From NCBI GenBank assembly GCA_973895155.1, contig OZ316899.1, forward strand, positions 6,138,001 to 6,202,000: a stretch of DNA of 64,000 nt, written 5' to 3'. Shown one piece after another: positions 54,209 through 64,000 of this stretch; positions within the stretch are counted from its first letter, which is position 1; every line of letters begins with the position of its first letter. This DNA is from Marsupella aquatica (Eukaryota > Marchantiophyta). The translations under genes were made by a program, and so were the position numbers. Below the pieces are notes generated by a model. It was not told where the DNA came from. It was given only the letters and a program-made list of their open reading frames with translations, and ran no database searches.

Positions 54209-54586
54209 ACATGCAAGCAGAATCTACAACACAGTAACAATGGTACTTATGTATAGGATCCATACTAGTATGAGAACAATCTGGAATATGAAAACAGAAA
54301 AGGAACCTGACAACTCCATCTACTGAATCAAATTTGCAACAGACATATTAACACACACATCAACATGCAGTTTGGCCCCAGTCCTAGATCATGCATAATG
54401 CTGACATTATGCTCTATGTTTCGCTTTCGGGCCTCCTCATAAGCATTCACAGGATGTGACAACCTCTGCAATCTTCCTTTCATAGGCTGCATTCACCAAC
54501 TGCACAAATGGGCAGAACATTAGTTTGATTTCATATATAGTCCATACATGTAGTCCATCTATGGACTTCACACACCTAAAACCTAT

Positions 54587-57500
54587 TCACTGCTTAGGCC
54601 TACCCTTTCTTGCAGATCCCTTTGCATCTCTGCCTCGTTTGGGACCAGTACTTGGTCCTGGATTTGCTCTAGTCCTACAGGCTTTAGCCAATTCAATGTG
54701 TAATTTGGCATTGTTTTCCATTGTAGCATGGAAATCAACATCTGTGTAATCACCTAACACCCTTGTGGACCTGGATTCTTTGTGGAGGATTGTTCTCCAT
54801 GCTATCCCCTTCTCATTGGGGTGGAAGAAAACCTGCTCCACTTGCTTTGGGAAAACGTAATCCATTTTCTTGGACACACCCAGTTCTCTATGGAAATTCA
54901 CGTGCCAAAGACCAGACTCAGAATACCTCATACTGGCAGAGGATTTAGGAGTCCATGATGGATCTGCCCATTTCCCTTTGAAAAGAATCACCTCTTTCCT
55001 CAAGCTGTAGTAATTCAGTACCAAGATATCTGTCAAGGCCCCTACATACTGTACAAATTCTTCTCTAGTTGTGCCAGACCTGTCCACTCACTTCTCAGTG
55101 AATGTCGAAGCCATCCCAGAATCAAAAGTGCTGAATGCACCAGAATCACAATCACTCAAACACCCCAAGGATGGAATAGTCCTCCAGTGATGCCCATAGG
55201 CTCTGCATGCCCTATACAGTCGTGCTTTCAAACTAGGTGGTGTGGAGTATGCAGATAGTAATGACCGCTCAGACTGTCTCAAAATTATGGGTATTGACTA
55301 ATGTTTGAAACCATTCCCTGAAAGGTGGCAGTTCTTGGCAGTCAAGGAGAAATTCCACTGGTTTTCTTTGATTGGCAGGCTTCCTCATCCATTCCTTCCG
55401 GAAATCCACTCTTTGTTTGGTAACGGTCTCATTGGTAGCATCATATGTCCTACATGGCAACAACAACACTTAAGACATTAGTGCACGATCCACCATGAAT
55501 ATACAAACACAATGGGCCGGGGCAACATAATTATGATCCATATGGTACAGGGTTTACATACCTGTACCATGGAGCCACTGTCTCTTCATTCTCCAATATA
55601 TAATGATGCATGGCCATCATTTCAAACCAATTCAAAGTTATCTCCTTTGCAGCCCCTTCCAAGACAATGCTTGCAACGCCAGCATCCTCCTCCAACTCCC
55701 AGGTTTGTTTTCCCTCTCCCTTAGCATCAATCATGTATTCAGAAAGGAATCCCAAAGACTCATCTAATACATAGCCTTCAGCCATAGAAGCCTCTGGACA
55801 TGCCTTGTTTCGTACATAACCCTTCAATACCTTCAGGTTCCTCTCTATTGGGTACATCCATCTGCCTGTAACTGGGCCACACAAGTCTAATTCCTCCACT
55901 AGGTGCATCATTAAATGGGTCATGACATCAAAGAAGCTTGGTGGAAAATGGATTTCTAAAATGCAGAGAGTGAATGCAACATCCATCATCAAATTCTCAT
56001 ACATTGAAGGGTCCCACACCTTCGTATAGATCTGGCGATAGATATTGCTAACCCCAGCTATGGCCAAGAAAACTCCTTCATCAAGTAATCCCATTGCTGC
56101 CAGAGGGAGAATCTGATGTATGAGTTGGTGGAAATCATGTGATTTGAACCCAGAGAGTTTCTTGGATTTTGTAACACACTTTGCCAAAGAACTTGAAAAA
56201 CCAGTGGGCCCTTTCAAGGTCAATAACACCTCCAAGAACCTTGTTCTTTCCTTCTTGCTTAGGCAATATGGGGCTGGGGGCATCAACAATTTGTCATCGT
56301 TACGCTTGGGAGCTGGATTGTGTACAAGCCATAGGTGTTGTCGCACCTGTAAGAGCTTCAGGTCTTCTTGCACAGAAGGAGTGTCCTTGGTCCCAATGAT
56401 AGTGTGCACAATGTTGTGTGCAAGATTCATCTCACAGTGCATGGGATCTAGACAACGGTTAATGAGTGGTTTCTGCAGTGGACACACAATTCAGAAATTA
56501 GGGCATTGAATACAACAATTACAAAATCTGGGCTACAGGAAGTAAACACATTTCAAAGTCATATGAAGAGATTGCAGAAATTCATTGTAGTAGTATGGAG
56601 TCTTACGTTTCAATAGGGCAACTTGTACAGACCAGTAGCCCTCTTCACTCCATGCACCTTTATGGGGCAACTCTCATCCTCAACCTTGGTTCCTCCCTTC
56701 TTCAAATATTCTGTTGTCTCGTCTCCCCACTTCTTTCTATCAGAGCTTGACATTCTACACGGTGCAAGTCGGCTCTCAATTGCACCATCAAAGTATTGTG
56801 CACTATCTGGTCTACGAAAAAGATGCCTTGCTGTTAACCTTCAACGGTGGCCACTGTACTCTAATTTCTGCAAGTGCTTAGAACCACGTGCCACACATTT
56901 TGGCCCACAGATGACACATCCTTCGTATCCAGCGTGTTGTTGTCCAGATATTAAACCATATGCAGGGTAATCATTGATTGTCCACAATAGCACAGCCCTT
57001 AGGTTGAAGTGTTGAGACAATCCTGGGCGTGACAATTTGTCAAAGCAGGGCACTCCTTTCGTCCTCAACAGCTCTAGCTCCTCATAGAATGGGCCCAATA
57101 TTATGTCCAGTTGTTCCTCTATTACTGAATCAGGTCCTGGAATCAGCATAGCTAGCATGACAAAGAACTTCTTGGTGGTAAGCCAAGGAGGTAAATTGTA
57201 ATTCAACATCAAGATTGGCCAGGTAGACCAAAGCTGTGGAATTATTCCCAAAGGGATTCACCCCATCAAGTGCCAACCCAAATCGCAGATTCCTTGGTTC
57301 AGCTACAAATTTCTTATCAATACTTGTATCCACATGCTTCCAAGCCTTGGAATTTGCTGCGTGCCAAACCATGTTGTCTGTGCTTCTATTCTCATGATGC
57401 CAAGTCATGAGTTTAGATGTACCAGCAATGGCATACAATCTCTTCAACCTGGGAATTATAGGGAAATACCGCACCACCTTCCTTGCCTGTAATGAATTCC

Positions 57501-57716
57501 CCACTCTCTTCATCTTGGGCTGCTGACACACTGAACAGTTTTCTAACTTGGCAGACTCACCCCTAAAGAGCATGCAACCTTTCTCACAGACAAGGATTCT
57601 CTCCTAATCCAAGCCAAGCTTTCTCAATAGCTGCTTTGCAGCATATAAGTTATTGGGCAGATTATGCTCTGCAGGCATACCATGCTCCCCCATCAAAGCC
57701 AACAATGGTGGTTAGG
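54587..57716 (-). pseudogene. CACTA-4 Tnp2 transposase, N-terminally truncated
   Basis: Minus strand. From about 57716: PLLALMGEHGMPAEHNLPNN, a stop in LGLD-ERILVCEKGCMLF, ENCSVCQQPKMKRVG, KVVRYFPIIPRLKRLYAIAG, EPRNLRFGLALDGVNPFGNN. Then (57251-56841) WPILMLNYNLPPWLTTKKFF, LIPGPDS, LLWTINDYPAYGLISGQQ and GCVICGPKC. Then (56487-55531) LDPMHCEMNLAHNIVHTIIG, GFKSHDFHQLIHQILPLAAM and FPPSFFDVMTHLMMHLVEEL with GRWMYPIERNLKVLKGYVRN (DUF4218). Then the 55469 and 55282 frames, and (55087-54587) REEFVQYVGALTDILVLNYY, VILFKGKWADPS and FPKQVEQVFFHPNE (DUF4216) with the basic tail RKGRPKQ. Domains follow the plant Tnp2 order. The DUF4218 exon is well kept. Confidence 0.75.
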
Positions 57717-57719
57717 ATT

Positions 57720-58395
57720 TCCGTTTGTTTTTTCCTGAATGCGCTGCAAGGATAAAAACCTGGGCAGCGTGGCTTTGGGGGCTTTTTCTTAGTCAAGGCT
57801 TTAGTGTTAATCTGTATTGTTGTGAGCACAGGAAGCTCTCGGCTAAATCTAGACCGTAGGGTATCAGTAAACCACCAGTTCCCTTGGATTTCTGAGCAAT
57901 TGTTTGAATTGAGTTGGCCTCATTGCACAGTTCGCAGATTCTTGCCATCCAAGAAATTGAGTGTTATGATATTTGTTGCTTGATCGATTTAAGTCAGATA
58001 GGGTGAACTGTTGAACAAAATACAATCGCATTGTCTTTATTGGAAACTGCCCAATCAAACTCTGAGAGAAAAGTGAGGATTGAGAGTGTTAGTTGGTGAA
58101 GTGTGGGTTGAGTCAGTCTGAAAAAGACCTTCAACCGGCTTAAGAAATTAAGCCGTAGAGGTACATTCCGGGGGCGAAATACAAATATACCTGAAGAAGT
58201 TAAAGAGGAATTAGGTGTCTCAGTTGTGCACAATTCACAAGCCCAGTGAAAGAATCGGTCCGGTAAGTGTGGATCGAAGGAGAGTATCGCGTTTCCAAGC
58301 CGAATAGCTGCCATAAGGCAAGAGGACGGACATAAACAAGTGGTTTATGATCGGTTGAGGGTAGTTCTTGGGGTTAGAGGTCTTGGGAAACGTGC
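57720..58395 (+). repeat. gypsy LTR-like fragment, related to 11290-11945
   Basis: Shares ATAAAAACCTGGGCAGC, GGCTTTAGTG, the TTCCGGGGGCGAAATAC block and GTTCTTGGGGTTAGAGG with the 11.3-11.9 kb region. No PBS or gag follows. Instead it breaks at about 58395 into a minus-strand gag, so it is a fragment. Confidence 0.5.
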
Positions 58396-58790
58396 CATAG
58401 TCATCCATGGGTGGCCCCTCCAAATGCTGAAATAATCCCTTCCATGCCATGAAAGGGGTAAACAACGTGGCGTTACGCAATGTCTGCATATCACACCACG
58501 TAGCAAACTCCTGGATGAAGTCATCTAGATCAATCGTGCCAACTGCACCAGAGTATTGTCGTGGGCCCTTCGTAGCCCCGTACATCTCGTCCATATCTCA
58601 CAACAAAGGTGCAACCACCTGATGACGAGGAGAATTGGTCACTGAGTCCTCGTCGGAATCACTGTCTGAAGCTGCACTGCTGACTGCTACCAATGCCGTT
58701 GGCTGAAACTGCGCCCCACTCCGAGTGAAACCGGTCTGTCGTCCATCGGGTAACCCAGCAGCACCAGAAGAATCCGTGGTGACCAACCTA
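58396..58790 (-). pseudogene. gypsy-F gag N-terminal fragment
   Basis: The minus-strand frame from 58786 starts MVTTDSSGAAGLPDGRQTGF and runs through a Ser/Asp-rich linker to a TGA near 58598. It continues MDEMYGATKGPRQYSGAVGT, DDFIQEFATWCDMQ and FTPFMAWKGLFQHLEGPP, a capsid-type pattern with W-x-x-L/F spacing. It then runs into unrelated LTR sequence. It probably belongs to the minus-strand LTR at right. Confidence 0.5.
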
Positions 58791-58854
58791 ACCTAATCTA
58801 TATGCTAACCCTAAGGGCAATCTGTCCTTGTTAGCAACACAAGCACTCACCATG

Positions 58855-60362
58855 GTGTGTTGGGCATCACTCCAACACCACCAGGGGAGAAATACGTAGC
58901 ACAACTAGAATGTCCGGTTGCAAACCCGGATCACTCCTATAGAATCACGCGCCCACGTCAAACTAACATGGCGCATAAACAGGAAGCATGTGTGGAGAGG
59001 ATCCAGAAACAAGAATGGATACCATTCAACTCTCCACACAAAAGCAAATGCAAATCAATATGACAATGTGCATAAGGTTCAAGGAAGATCCTTCATAATA
59101 GGCTTCACAATGGCACTCCAATGTTGTAGATGAGAATCAAGGCAAAATTGGTTCAATCTGTGACTCTAGATGGACTCAAAAGTATCAAAAACCTTTTAAC
59201 AACCTCTGATTTGGCCTAGAATAGGCCTCTAAACAAATCGGGAAGTGTATAAAGCCCCCTGACGCTTGAATCTAAACAACAAGTTATGAAAGCTTGTGTG
59301 TACACAAGGTGGGATGAGAACTTGCCAATTAAGCGCTTGCGGTTGGGAATAGCCCCGGGATGGGTGACCTCGCTCTTCGTCTTGCGCTTGCGACTCGGAA
59401 TAGCCCTCGTGCCTCCCCTCGCGCTCACGGCCCGGAAGAGCCCCGGGATGGGTGACCTCGACCTCGCGCCTGCTTGCGCTCGTGATGGGTGACTTCGTGC
59501 TCGTGGTTGGGAGCACTTTCGGGATGGGTGACCTCGCGCGCCTCACACTTGATCCCAAAAATGACTACTTCCTTCACGAAAAGCTCCCAAAAACTGTCAA
59601 TTTCCTTTACAAAAAGCTGTCGACCACCAGGAACCCAAAAATTGTCGAAAGCTTTTTTCTTTTCTTCCCAAAAAATGGAACAAACATCGACCAAACGATA
59701 TGCAGATTCAGATCTACAGAGCAACCCACTACACACACAAATCCTTATCAAAGAGCTCACAATAATCACCCAATCAGCTTATTAAAGGCTTCACAATGAT
59801 TGGACGGCACCACCAATCTGCTTGAGAACTCTGTCCAAAAACCGTCAACAGCAAAGCTTCAGAACTCGGATCTCCCACTTCAGATCCGTTACCAGCAACC
59901 AACCAAGATGCCAACAATCTATTCAATACGATCCGAGCTACCACGGATCCACACAACGATTTCCCCAACCCGTCGCCAACTCAATCAACACATACAAACT
60001 TCTGTTTGCACAGTCCGCACAACAGAGTTTGCATCTAATCTTTCAATGTAATCTCCACAATCAATCGGCACAATGATCGACGCCAACAATACGCACTCAA
60101 TCCCGTCCGATCCAATCACACACATATGTCGAGCCAACGCACCTTGCACTCAAGGAATCCACGCTACATAGAGAGAGCTCTCAGCCACCATAGCCACCAC
60201 ACAAGCTCCCATCTCCAAGGCTCAACATTGAAAGATGACCTTTCAATGCCTTACCCTCTCACATAAACCTAATGGAACCTTATCGGCTCATATAGCACAC
60301 ATACCAAACATACGGATCTAGATAGTATGATACACTCTAACACTACCTAGAATGGTGTGACA
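58855..60362 (-). repeat. Candidate gypsy-F LTR (minus strand)
   Basis: Minus-strand sequence from 60362 begins TGTCACACCATTCTAGG, a common LTR 5' end, and lies just upstream of the minus-strand gag at 58786. The 3' end (near 58855) is not fixed and no second copy is in the window. It contains the 5S-like tandem array. Short plus-strand frames inside are not convincing. Confidence 0.4.
59311..59536 (+). repeat. 5S rRNA-like boxes with tandem GGGATGGGTGACCTCG units
   Basis: The stretch 59317-59372 aligns by eye to plant 5S rRNA: GAACTTGCCAATTAAGCGCTT (box A region), then AATAGCCCC and GGGATGGGTGACC (box C). Box C-like GATGGGTGAC recurs at 59357-59372, 59445-59460, 59484-59497 and 59521-59536, each followed by C/T-rich CTCGCG sequence. 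A full 5S gene is not present. Possibilities are a Cassandra-like TRIM LTR or a 5S-derived SINE head, duplicated. Confidence 0.5.
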
Positions 60363-60640
60363 GTTACCAGCCTAACCGACCTCAACAACCAATTCCTGCA
60401 GGCAGCTCAGCAGGTGGCTAGTCTCTCCGTCGAGCGAGATAAATTGTTGGTGCAGGACCAGACCCATTGTGACTCCATCGGCCAGCTCAGCCTAGAGGTA
60501 GCACGGCTCTAGACAAGGCCGACAAAGCTGGAAACAAGGCAGAGGAGACGGTACAAGATAACAAGGCCTTGCAGAACCACATTACCCTGCTCGTCAGCCA
60601 GTGGGCAAGACCTGGACCCACCTCTGATCAAGCGGCTTGA
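60363..60640 (+). pseudogene. Coiled-coil coding fragment of a retroelement (broken)
   Basis: The plus-strand frame LTDLNNQFLQAAQQVASLSV leads to ERDKLLVQDQ and IGQLSLEVARL, then a TAG and a frame change to KAEETVQDNKALQNHITLLV and SQWARPGPTSDQAA. The heptad-like Leu pattern suggests a coiled coil. It lies between two LTR regions and may be the C-terminal tail of a gypsy polyprotein. I do not recognise it. Confidence 0.35.
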
Positions 60641-60769
60641 GGTCTCGCCCCGACAAGGGGACAAACCCTGGTCCGACCACAGCACGCACGTAAGGGGTGG
60701 TTAGCGGAGGGAGCGAACAGGCGCCGTGCGAGGCAGTTGGGTCAGCGACATCTTTTTGATTAGGCTTAA

Positions 60770-61705
60770 CGATAGAATAGCTGTCATTAGGCGCCAATTA
60801 GTGGCGCAGTAGGGAGGATTAGGACAGGATCAGTTAGGACCAGCCGACGTAGGATAGAGCCCATCAACAGACTAGAATTTTGGTCAGTAGACTTAGCTAC
60901 TGACACCCCGGTCAGCGCCCCCGCCACTGATTGTCAACCGGTCAAAGGAAATGCGGCCGGCTAGTCAGAAGGTAGTTAGTCAGTAGGCATTACCCCGAAA
61001 GGTAGTATCTTTTGGCTCCTTTCCGCAAACGTAGTATTTAGGCTTCCCCTTCCGCTGTGGAGGGGGAGAAGACTTAGTTCACCTTAGTGCAGGAAAAGGC
61101 GAGGCACAGGGAGTCCCGGCTTGAGCAGGGTCAGAGTGCACTAAGGAGTGAGAGCCAGAGTCAAGCTTGCTGGGCAAGCACAGGGTAGGGCCTCGTAGAG
61201 ACTGGGCATCGACTGCTGTTAGACCTGCTGACCCCTTAGAAGTCGAGTCAACCATGTAAATCGATTCTTTGTTGAGTAAATGTAGTCTTTTTTCTCTGAT
61301 TTTATCGCGAGTAATTGGTGTTGTGTGCATGCTTTGTCTGGGCAAAGGCGCCATTTGAAGGGACATACCGGGTGCGGACTAATGGTAGGTATTGCCACAA
61401 GTTGCATCACATGTCGCAAGGTTCCAAGTCGCGTCGATGGCTTGAAAGCCCCAGCCGGGAGTTAGTCCAAGTCACTAACTGTGGGAATATTCCAGCGGTG
61501 GAAAATAAATATACCTATGACCAGTACGAGTTGCGTAAGTATTATATCGGTAAGTATATCAACTTAGCCCGGCTTAGGGCTAATCGGGGCCACTACACAC
61601 CTCCTTGCCCAAACCCTCACCCCTACTGGTGGTTGTTGTCGCCCCAGGGAACTAACTTGGATTTAAGGCCTGGGTTATGGGCGCGACATACGGCGACCGG
61701 TTTTT
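60770..61705 (+). repeat. gypsy-E 5' LTR and leader (approximate)
   Basis: Non-coding block ending just before the TGGCGCTAGATGG motif at 61706 and the gag. It contains GGCTTCCCCTTCCGCTGTGG and GGAGGGGGAGAAG near 61043-61070. The open frame 61315-61794 is in this LTR/leader and shows no protein family. The 5' boundary is uncertain. Confidence 0.35.
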
Positions 61706-61730
61706 TGGCGCTAGATGGAGGGGGCACTCA
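61706..61730 (+). other. gypsy-E candidate primer-binding site
   Basis: TGGCGCTAGATGGAGGGGG is the same motif as at 11962, located between LTR-like sequence and gag. The tRNA is not identified. Confidence 0.45.
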
Positions 61731-61802
61731 TTTTGCCTTACAAGTGGAGCCATGTAGTGAGCTATTAACCTGTGATTTTGTCCTTGACGCGTAGGAAGGG
61801 GC

Positions 61803-64000
61803 ATGCCCCTTACCCGCTCACTATCTGCGTATTTACAACACCCGGATGGAGCATCAAGTTTGGAAGGAAATACCGCATCTGGTGGAGCCGGGAGCTTGGC
61901 TTCCCAAGCGGGATCGCTTATTGTGATGGGAACCCAAGCACCAACTACGGGAGGGCCTCCACCGGTTCCACCGGTTCAGCCAGCCCCACGGGTACCAGGT
62001 GCGTTGCGTCCCCCTGCGGCTCAGACTAACGTGTCGCAGCAATCTCGGTTCCATTGTCGACCCTTAAAGGGACGACCTTGATGAATGGCTAGCTGAATTT
62101 GAGGCCACAGCCAAGGAAAATGGCAAGGAAGCCATTAAGCTAACCATTCTTCCAAGCGTGCTACGGGGAGAAGCGCGGCCGTGGTTTAACTTGCAACCCC
62201 CCGGCTTCACGTGGGGCCAATTCCCAATGGCATTTTTGCAAGAGTTTAGGCCTGTGGGTATCGAATCCTGGGCTCTGTAAAAAATTGGACGGATGCAGAT
62301 GGGTAAGCATGACTCACTTCGCAAATTCTTGCAGAGGTTCCAGAAGGTTGCCACCAAGATTCGGCCTAAGCCCGATGACTCCCTGTTGAGGAAATGGTTC
62401 ATCAACGCGCTACCTCAAAAGATGGCGTTCTCAGTGCTAGAATAGAAGACCACCACCCTACAACACCAATCCTTCAAGGAATCGCACTACGCCTCTCAGC
62501 TTAATCGGAGGACCAAGCATAAGAAGAGCAGGAGGTATCATACCTTCAGCAATTCCGACTTTGAGTATGACGAGAAGAAAAGGAAGAAAAGACGGTGGCA
62601 TAAGAAGAAGGGGCAAACAAGCTCTTTGTCAGACTCTGATTTAGAGTCTAGCTATTCCCTATCCAGCAGCCCAACCTTGACTGGCTCATCCTCCAGTGAC
62701 ACTGAGTCAGATTCTTGTAACTGCCGAAGGAAGAAGGGATCACGGTCAGATATGGGTAAACATAAACCGCGATCAAAGGTCGTCACCACAGACCCCAAGA
62801 CCGCGGAGGTAGAGAAGCTAAACGAGATCACAGACCGGCTAAAAGCACTATCCGTGCATTTGGCGGACAAACCACCAGACAAGAAGAAACCACCGGAAAC
62901 CCGAGCGCATGCTTGGTGCTCCAAGTGTTATCAGTCTGGACATGTGGTGTAGGAAAGCCCAAGATGGAACACTCGTGTACACCAGATAGAGTTGGAGCCC
63001 GGACAGTCCGAGCCAGAGCGAGGCACAATCGAATACTTTTTTGAGGATCCGGCCAAGGCGGTGTTCCAGATGAGTATGATAGGACGTCGCACGCTAAACG
63101 GCCACAGTCCAGGGTTCCATACCCCTATCCATATCCAGTGAATGGGCGTGGCTCCCAGGTAGTTAGCAATCCAAGTATTCTACCTAAACCCAGAGTTTGG
63201 CGGACCCCGGTATGCTATAATTGCGAGAAACCTGGTCACTTTGCCCGAGAGTGCACAGAGCAACGGCAACAAGGGGATGGGAGAGAAATTCCATTGTGCC
63301 AGGTCTGTCGAACCAAAGCACATTCCATGGCAAACTGCCCCTTGGTGTTAGTCGCGAAGGTCGGAGCCGTCCGAGCTGCTCTACCCGTGACCCCACCGAC
63401 TATGGATGCGGTGGTGCAAATGGTAACGATGGAATGGTAGGACAACGCCACTGAGTGGATCAACCTAAGAGAAGCAGTCAAGCAAACGGGAGCACATGCG
63501 AACAACAAATGTTACCGCGTTTCTACCCGATCATCTACCCGATCATCTCGCAAGAAGGACAAGTACAAAGATGGACGGGCTCGGAAGGATGACAAGCAGA
63601 GAGACGTGGTCGCGGATAAGCATAGTCCGATAGAACTGGACGAGCAGGAAGACTACCAGTAGGATCACCCAAAGTTGTTTTACCCGCGAGTAGAGGAGCT
63701 GGTCAAGAAGCAATTGGAAGCCTACGAGGCCCAAGAGCACAAAAAAGCCATTAAAAAGGATATCACCGACGCTAAGGCGACTGAAGAAGCTGAGGAAGCT
63801 AAGGCTGCCTTGGAAGCTCGAGTTAAGGAAGCAGAATCGTTAAAGTTTGCGACCCAACCGACAAACCAGTACGACATCAAGAAGGACGTTCAAAATTGTG
63901 CAGCCACGGCCACCGTCGGACAATTGCTACAAGATAACCCAAAGTATCGGCAACAACTCAAGGAGATGCTGATAGGAAAGAGACGGAGACGGCTCCCTTG
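61803..64000 (+). pseudogene. gypsy-E gag with zinc knuckles (several stops)
   Basis: N-terminus MPLTRSLSAYLQHPDGASSL with a Pro-rich linker, then after a frame change near 62080 DDLDEWLAEFEATAKENGKE, ARPWFNLQPPGFTWGQFPMA and FLQEFRP (retrotrans_gag capsid pattern), and SLRKFLQRFQKVATKIRPKP. Next come Ser/Asp- and Lys-rich segments, a damaged knuckle CSKCYQSGHVV with stop, an intact knuckle CYNCEKPGHFAREC (63211-63252), and CQVCRTKAHSMANC. The tail is Glu/Lys/Ala-rich, ending VGQLLQDNPKYRQQLKEML and KRRRRLP at the window edge. In-frame stops (near 62278, 62443, 62950, 63438, 63659) are mostly TAG and fit W/Q codon decay. Confidence 0.7.

Larger units (their letters stand above)
50743..57716 (-). 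mobile_element. CACTA-4: CACTA element with Tnp2 and accessory gene, right end lost
   Basis: The candidate left terminus CACTGATAACTG is at 50743. Minus-strand Tnp2 (57716-54587) and a minus-strand accessory gene (54208-50964) are in the same direction, as in En/Spm. The Tnp2 N-terminus is cut at about 57716, where gypsy LTR-like sequence begins, so the other terminus is missing. A non-coding block with LTR-like words (52560-53740) interrupts the accessory gene. Confidence 0.65.
61706..64000 (+). mobile_element. gypsy-E: Ty3/gypsy element running off the window
   Basis: From the primer-binding motif through gag and its zinc knuckles, into a charged region still open at position 64000. Protease, RT and integrase would lie beyond. 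It is related at DNA level to the gypsy-D fragment at 12.3 kb. Confidence 0.7.

Noticed and set aside
61315-61794. 159-codon plus-strand open frame
   Set aside because: Lies in LTR/leader sequence before the gypsy primer-binding motif and shows no family features.

Overview
The window reads as a repeat-dense stretch of a plant (streptophyte) nuclear genome. It holds plant-type Ty1/copia and Ty3/gypsy LTR retrotransposons, CACTA (En/Spm) DNA transposons with Tnp2, DUF4218 and DUF4216-like regions, an L1-type LINE, an interstitial TTTAGGG plant telomere motif (46044-46065) and 5S rRNA-like boxes. I see no clear single-copy host gene, no tRNA gene, no intact rRNA gene and no CRISPR array. The lineage cannot be fixed from sequence alone.

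Layout. 1-1848: right arm of a CACTA element (CACTA-1) whose terminus cuts into the 3' end of a transposase-like gene. 1849-7930: that gene on the minus strand, an RNase-H-type transposase recalling the P/THAP9 superfamily, plus unrecognised companion ORFs. 7930-11160: unannotatable sequence with a 39-bp minisatellite. 11160-12690: gypsy LTR/PBS and a broken gag. 12690-16920: a minus-strand gypsy remnant. 16921-19110: copies of a 1.5-kb interspersed repeat around the tail of a CACTA accessory gene. 19939-49494: one copia element (copia-A) swollen to 29.6 kb by later insertions. 49500-50730: a Ulp1-like protease pseudogene and the end of CACTA-3. 50743-57716: CACTA-4. 57720-64000: gypsy pieces and a 5S-like tandem array.

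The core is a stack of nested insertions that can be ordered. Copia-A (perfect TSD ACATA) sits in a CACTA-3 accessory exon. Into copia-A went a 1.5-kb repeat (22307-23803), a short-LTR non-autonomous retrotransposon (24395-33241) and a LINE fragment (33990 to about 46817). The short-LTR element received a nearly full-length minus-strand copia (25630-31477). The LINE received a complete CACTA element, CACTA-2 (36041-46737; 13-bp TIR CACAACTACAATT, TSD TTT). The copia-A reading frame can be followed across these interruptions.

The most unusual content is in CACTA-2. Beside its Tnp2 gene it carries a minus-strand gene joining an RS/RD-rich N-terminus, a transposase-associated Cys domain and a SET (histone-lysine methyltransferase-type) domain, with a phase-0 intron at 42719-42777. 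It also carries an unrecognised plus-strand ORF near its left end and clusters of an ACGTCGT-type motif at both ends and in internal non-coding gaps. Most genes here are broken, many by stop codons of the kind CG or CHG cytosine deamination would produce.
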